Source: Mesaphorura yosii (lineage: Eukaryota; Arthropoda; Collembola; Poduromorpha; Tullbergiidae). Taken from it: a stretch of 64,000 nucleotides of DNA. Below are positions 60,701-64,000 of this stretch, in pieces. The translations under genes were made by a program, and so were the position numbers. The stretch is taken from the NCBI GenBank assembly GCA_009869945.1, contig WIXG01000091.1:179881-243880 (forward strand), in the 5' to 3' direction. Position 1 is the stretch's first letter, and each line of letters begins with the position of its first letter. The notes under the pieces were generated by a model. It worked only from the letters and a program-made list of their open reading frames with translations, was not told the origin of the DNA and searched no databases.

Positions 60701-62706
60701 CATCAAAGAGAAAGTTTGTCGTACGCGGCCACGTCTGCTTTGAACTTAATTCTATTAATATTTGTTGTGTAAACACAACCACAATGGCGTAATGTGAAAT
60801 AACCTCAATTGTCACAAATAATGCAACCATTCAAATTTCATGACTCAATTTGATAATGAAGCCGTCAAACTCGCACTCTTTAATCATATTATAATGCCAT
60901 TCTAATCAAAGCGGAAAGTTTGCTCAGAAATTTTCCATGGCCACTGAACTGTCACCGAGACTGAAATCAAAAACACACAGAAAACTCCAGCAGATGAAGT
61001 AAAGCGAAGAGCAGATACAAGAATACGAACTTGTCAAAGGCTGTGTTAAAGCGTTAGTAATTATACTTGAGTTTACTTTGGCAACGTGAGATATTCAGAG
61101 TTGCAATTAAGTATTGGCGTAGATCAAATGCAGAATGCACGAAAGTATGCTGAATGTACATTTAGCTTTGACAATTAGACACTGATATCTCCCAGACAAT
61201 GTTCAATTTCGCTGAAAGAAACTCACTGAAAACCCCTATTTCTTCCGATTTACTAAACTGTTTCAGGTGAGCAACATCTTAAATTAATCACGAAATCCTA
61301 CTCTCCTTGGAATGGCTTAGTACAGTATGTATTTCACTACTGGTTAGCAGTAATCGGTGAAAACACGTAAAAATTGAATTTACGGGCTGGTTTAGCAGGT
61401 CCGAAGAAATTGAGTCACAGTTGTTTCGTATTGGTCTTCAAGCAGGCGAAGTTCAAGTTGCCACGCCGCGAAAGTCACGTTTGCTTCAGTCCCTCTTAAC
61501 GCGACAAAATTGTCTCGCTTTTCTTTCACAACTTCACGCTTCGAGGCAAACTTCAATACTGAAAGCTATTTGAAGCAAAGTACTCAGCCTGATGAACTTC
61601 GTCGCAAACAACGTACGGAAAAGAAAGGCAAAAATACTCAAGACTACTTGTACGCCAACGCGAAACCGGAAGGAAGAGCCAAGATCGTATCTTTAGTTGA
61701 TTCTAACGCAAACTTTTCCCAGCAGCTAGAGTCGAACTCGAACAAGAGAGCGAAACTCATCTACCATATAAACTGGACGTTGCTTTGAAGCCAGCAGAAC
61801 AATACTAGAATAGATCCCACTGGTCAATCGAGACCGAGATCTTTCCAATAATACCTCGTTCATTATATTTGGCGAGTGGGACATATTCTAGGATTAAGCC
61901 AAGCCAGCAAGCCTGAGCTCGCTTGACACGCCTGGCCAAATGGGTTTATACTTGCTTGTTTACTATAGTCCAGCCCCAATGCGTACGCTATGTTTGCCCA
62001 ATTTGTACGCGTGCTAAGAAAGTTCATGAGCCCAGTAACCTTTCTCCTGCTTTTCTAATCATAATCAGCAGACACCTGTATTTGCATATGTGATGAAAGG
62101 GAAAGTGATTGTGGGCGCTCCACTCGTAAATACTTCCCTTCCTGACTCGCAGGTAATAAAACCCGAATTATGATTCATAGGATCGATTTACCATGACTCA
62201 TGGCAGTCACATCATAGCGTCTTGTGGTGGGATTGTATACATAGCACGCATAATATGTAAGTCGTACGATGGCATGGCCTAAACTTTTGTTATGACTGAG
62301 AATGCACATTGAACTTGCCGGCTCGTCAAGTCTGAGAATTTTTTTGGGATAACAAATTGTTGGAAATTGAAAATAATATATGGAAACAATTTCTCTGGCA
62401 ACAATTATCTGGAAACAATATTGTCTCGAAACAATTTCTACGACCACGCCATATCATTTATTCGCAGAGGTGTTTTCCTTTTTCATTACCTTCTAAACCA
62501 ACCGACGAGTTTCCACTGCTACTATTTTCTTGATGCGCTGTTGAAAAGCACGTTGACAGTGTTTTCTTAAAGTAAGATGACACGTGATTATCGCGTTTCT
62601 TGAAATACACGTTGCTGTTGCTTCCAGTGTGCAGTGCGTGCGGTGGAATCGGTGTGGATCTATTACTAGCTAGCAACAACAGTTCTGTCTCTGTGGAGTC
62701 ACTCAT
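45721..62706 (-). CDS. EML: Echinoderm microtubule-associated protein-like (EML1-4 type)
   Basis: EML proteins bind microtubules through a trimerising coiled coil and a HELP/tandem beta-propeller (TAPE) domain. Nineteen exons: 62706-62490, 57467-57318, 54756-54585, 54008-53682, 50675-50613, 50491-50255, 50067-49918, 49325-49253, 49041-48940, 48562-48458, 48057-47880, 47619-47540, 47477-47343, 47280-47023, 46940-46803, 46508-46392, 46287-46200, 46132-45906 and 45846-45721; about 980 residues, the length of EML4. Residues 73-122 are the coiled coil (VGDLEKKVYEQRDEILCLRA), 123-310 a Ser/Pro linker, then the HELP motif (IFLRGRPINLYLP) and EML-type WD repeats (YGYRGRDCRSNLYYLPTGE, GHSSYITHLDWSSDSTF) ending GGRDSSVMQWVIC. 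The first exon and the 63-base exon 50675-50613 are assigned by phase and context and are the least certain parts. The acceptor at 50492-50493 has a poor pyrimidine tract. Confidence 0.88.
50676..53681 (-). other. Long EML intron (3.0 kb)
   Basis: Apart from the transposase remnant I see no coding signal. A CT-rich run with TGACTGACTGACT lies around 52425-52480. The region is AT-rich. Confidence 0.4.
52482..53150 (-). pseudogene. Decayed Tc1/mariner-superfamily transposase in an EML intron
   Basis: On the minus strand two overlapping frames (52978-52793 and 52844-52482) carry the C-terminal part of an IS630/Tc1/mariner-type DDE transposase. Recognisable pieces are KKFMTVAAISGPGVLGLIQV, then DIPVKSPDISPLDFFGFGYL followed by KQKL, and a WKRRLRM segment near the end. 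A stop at about 53000 and a frameshift near 52840 break the frame, and the N-terminal helix-turn-helix part is largely missing (only KAGVGQKIIKKRVEALG-like sequence upstream). A CAGTGACACAACCCGG stretch at about 52500 may be one terminal repeat; the other end was not found. It is not functional. Confidence 0.65.
54757..57317 (-). other. Long EML intron (2.6 kb)
   Basis: This intron separates the coiled-coil exon from the linker exons. I see no coding sequence, repeat or RNA gene in it that I can support. Confidence 0.35.
57468..62489 (-). other. First EML intron (5.0 kb)
   Basis: This is the longest gene-free stretch in the window. Short open frames on both strands (for example 59709-60002, 60107-60436 and 61510-61788) show no family resemblance and have no splice context. 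A degenerate repeat lies next to its 5' end. Alternative EML first exons could be hidden here, but none was identified. Confidence 0.4.
62351..62440. repeat. Degenerate short tandem repeat, GAAACAATT type (second array)
   Basis: About five imperfect units of 12-16 bases built on TGGAAACAAT / GGCAACAATT occur just inside the first EML intron. The unit resembles the array at 19944-20000, about 42 kb away. Confidence 0.5.
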
Positions 62707-63845
62707 ACATGAACGTGCTCAATGATCCGCTGCACTCTCTGAAAATGGTTTGTTTTGACTGCCGCTTTGCTTCACAATCGCACTGCGGCTCCAGAGTTTC
62801 GAGTTTCGACACGTTGTAATTCAATAGTTCATTTTTCTCACTTCAAATCTTGACAAGAGTAAAGATTCTCCAGTCTGGATTTCGTTAATATGTTTTTCTT
62901 GAAAATACCCCACAAGAGTGCTATTTTAAACGTTCACTGCTATGATAAATTCTCACATTTCTCAGAGACGCTATTCGCGGCAGTTTCAACCAGTGTTTAG
63001 GATATATGCCTAATGTTACCCTTCAATCTCAACTTTGTTACTGGCAGCATGACACTTCCAGTCCCGTGCTCTTATTTCCTAAATTTCAACTTGACTATTT
63101 CCCTAAGACAAACTACACCACGAGACTGCACACACTTATTACGTAATCCGAATCAGAACATATGCAAAGCAAGCCAACGTGATGGGGTTGATTTTGTATT
63201 GCCAATGTGAGGGTGTATTTTCGTGTATAATATTAGAATTTCTTCCAGTGTACTTGAAGTAGGTATTACTGGCTTTTGATTCCTCCCCACAACAGTGCAT
63301 TCGTGCACCTGAACTACGAACATGAACAAGGGAAATTACTATTGTTATGAAAATGTAATAGGAGTATCCATTTTTGTACAGATATACTGCATGACTGTGC
63401 ACAGGTGTGCACACAAACACAGGCCGCCGATCAATACTGCAAAAATATCAACAAAACGTCTACAATAACGAATTTGCGGTGTTATTTTCACTTTATGCAT
63501 TGCTATAAGTTTTTGGGCGGATCTTGCCTTGATTCAGGATGATCCGTAACGAGCAAATTAGAGCAAACATATAAACCATTGAACTGAAAGGATATGACAT
63601 ATGACCAAATGACCACCATAACCTGAACAGTGGACGGACGTCGATGGAGGAAGCACGGTTTAATTGGCAGCGTAACTCAAACGACGAATACTGATTGACA
63701 TTCCTGAACGTGAGTATTTAAAAAAGAGATAGATATTAAAACGTCAATTAATTATAATCGCCTGGTCTTCCATTAACCTTCAAAACACACTGAATGAGTA
63801 TCAGTTACGGTCTCGAGTCCGTGGTCTCAACCGTAGCACGTCAAA
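62707..63845. other. Region upstream of EML, no gene seen
   Basis: The EML promoter should lie here. Open frames at 63013-63210 and 63139-63420 are not recognisable, and no repeat was seen until the C-rich array. Confidence 0.35.
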
Positions 63846-63960
63846 ATCCCCTTTCCAACTGCCCCTACGACAACTGCCCCCTCCCAATTCCCCCGTCAAC
63901 TGGCCCCCGTCATTTGCCCCTAGTCAACTGCCCCCTGCCTCAACTGCTACTGAACTGCAG
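63846..63960. repeat. C-rich degenerate tandem array (CAACTGCCCC)
   Basis: Six or seven imperfect units of about 14-17 bases contain CAACTGCCCC, CAATTCCCCC, CAACTGGCCCC or CATTTGCCCC. Strand asymmetry is extreme: almost no G runs on the + strand. The array resembles a decayed minisatellite. Confidence 0.6.
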
Positions 63961-64000
63961 TCCAGTTCTGGCAAAGAAGTCCTTTAAAGTTGTATTTACT

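Overview
The window is animal nuclear DNA. It has spliced protein genes with short introns, mostly 60-100 bases with GTAAG-type donors and pyrimidine-AG acceptors, AATAAA poly(A) signals, and metazoan families such as ELYS, LIN52, EML, ARL2 and an SPTSS-type subunit. The gene set, the compact spacing, the tandem insect-type GMC oxidoreductases and the Tc1/mariner-type transposase remnant suggest an arthropod. I cannot name the species; a springtail or a small crustacean would fit, but that is a guess. All gene models were assembled by hand from splice sites and reading phase, and the exon boundaries were checked for phase continuity.

Left part (1-15.6 kb): the 3' three quarters of XRN1 (+), the small SNRPF gene (+), then convergently a 24-exon ELYS nucleoporin gene (-). 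A small unrecognised five-exon gene (-) ends only 43 bases before the ELYS start codon.

Middle part (16.5-31.7 kb): a secreted acid-lipase-like gene (+), two tandem GMC oxidoreductase genes (-), and then the most striking feature, a complete glyoxylate-shunt pair. This is isocitrate lyase (-), of the short bacterial AceA type, head to head with a separate malate synthase (+). Both are interrupted by introns, both have presequence-like N-termini and neither has a peroxisomal C-terminal signal.

Right-centre (32-45 kb): ARL2 (+), a serine palmitoyltransferase small subunit (-), the splicing factor PRPF39 (-), methylmalonate-semialdehyde dehydrogenase ALDH6A1 (-), a small Cys-rich membrane protein (+), RPL36 (-) and the DREAM/MuvB subunit LIN52 (+).

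Right part (45.7-62.7 kb): one EML (echinoderm microtubule-associated protein-like) gene (-) spread over 17 kb. It has three long introns, one carrying a decayed transposase. The last 1.2 kb holds no gene that I can support and ends in a C-rich degenerate tandem array.

Functionally most genes are housekeeping: RNA decay and splicing, nuclear pore, ribosome, GTPase and microtubules. The lipase / GMC / isocitrate lyase / malate synthase block could link fat mobilisation to carbohydrate synthesis, but a functional link between those neighbours is inference.
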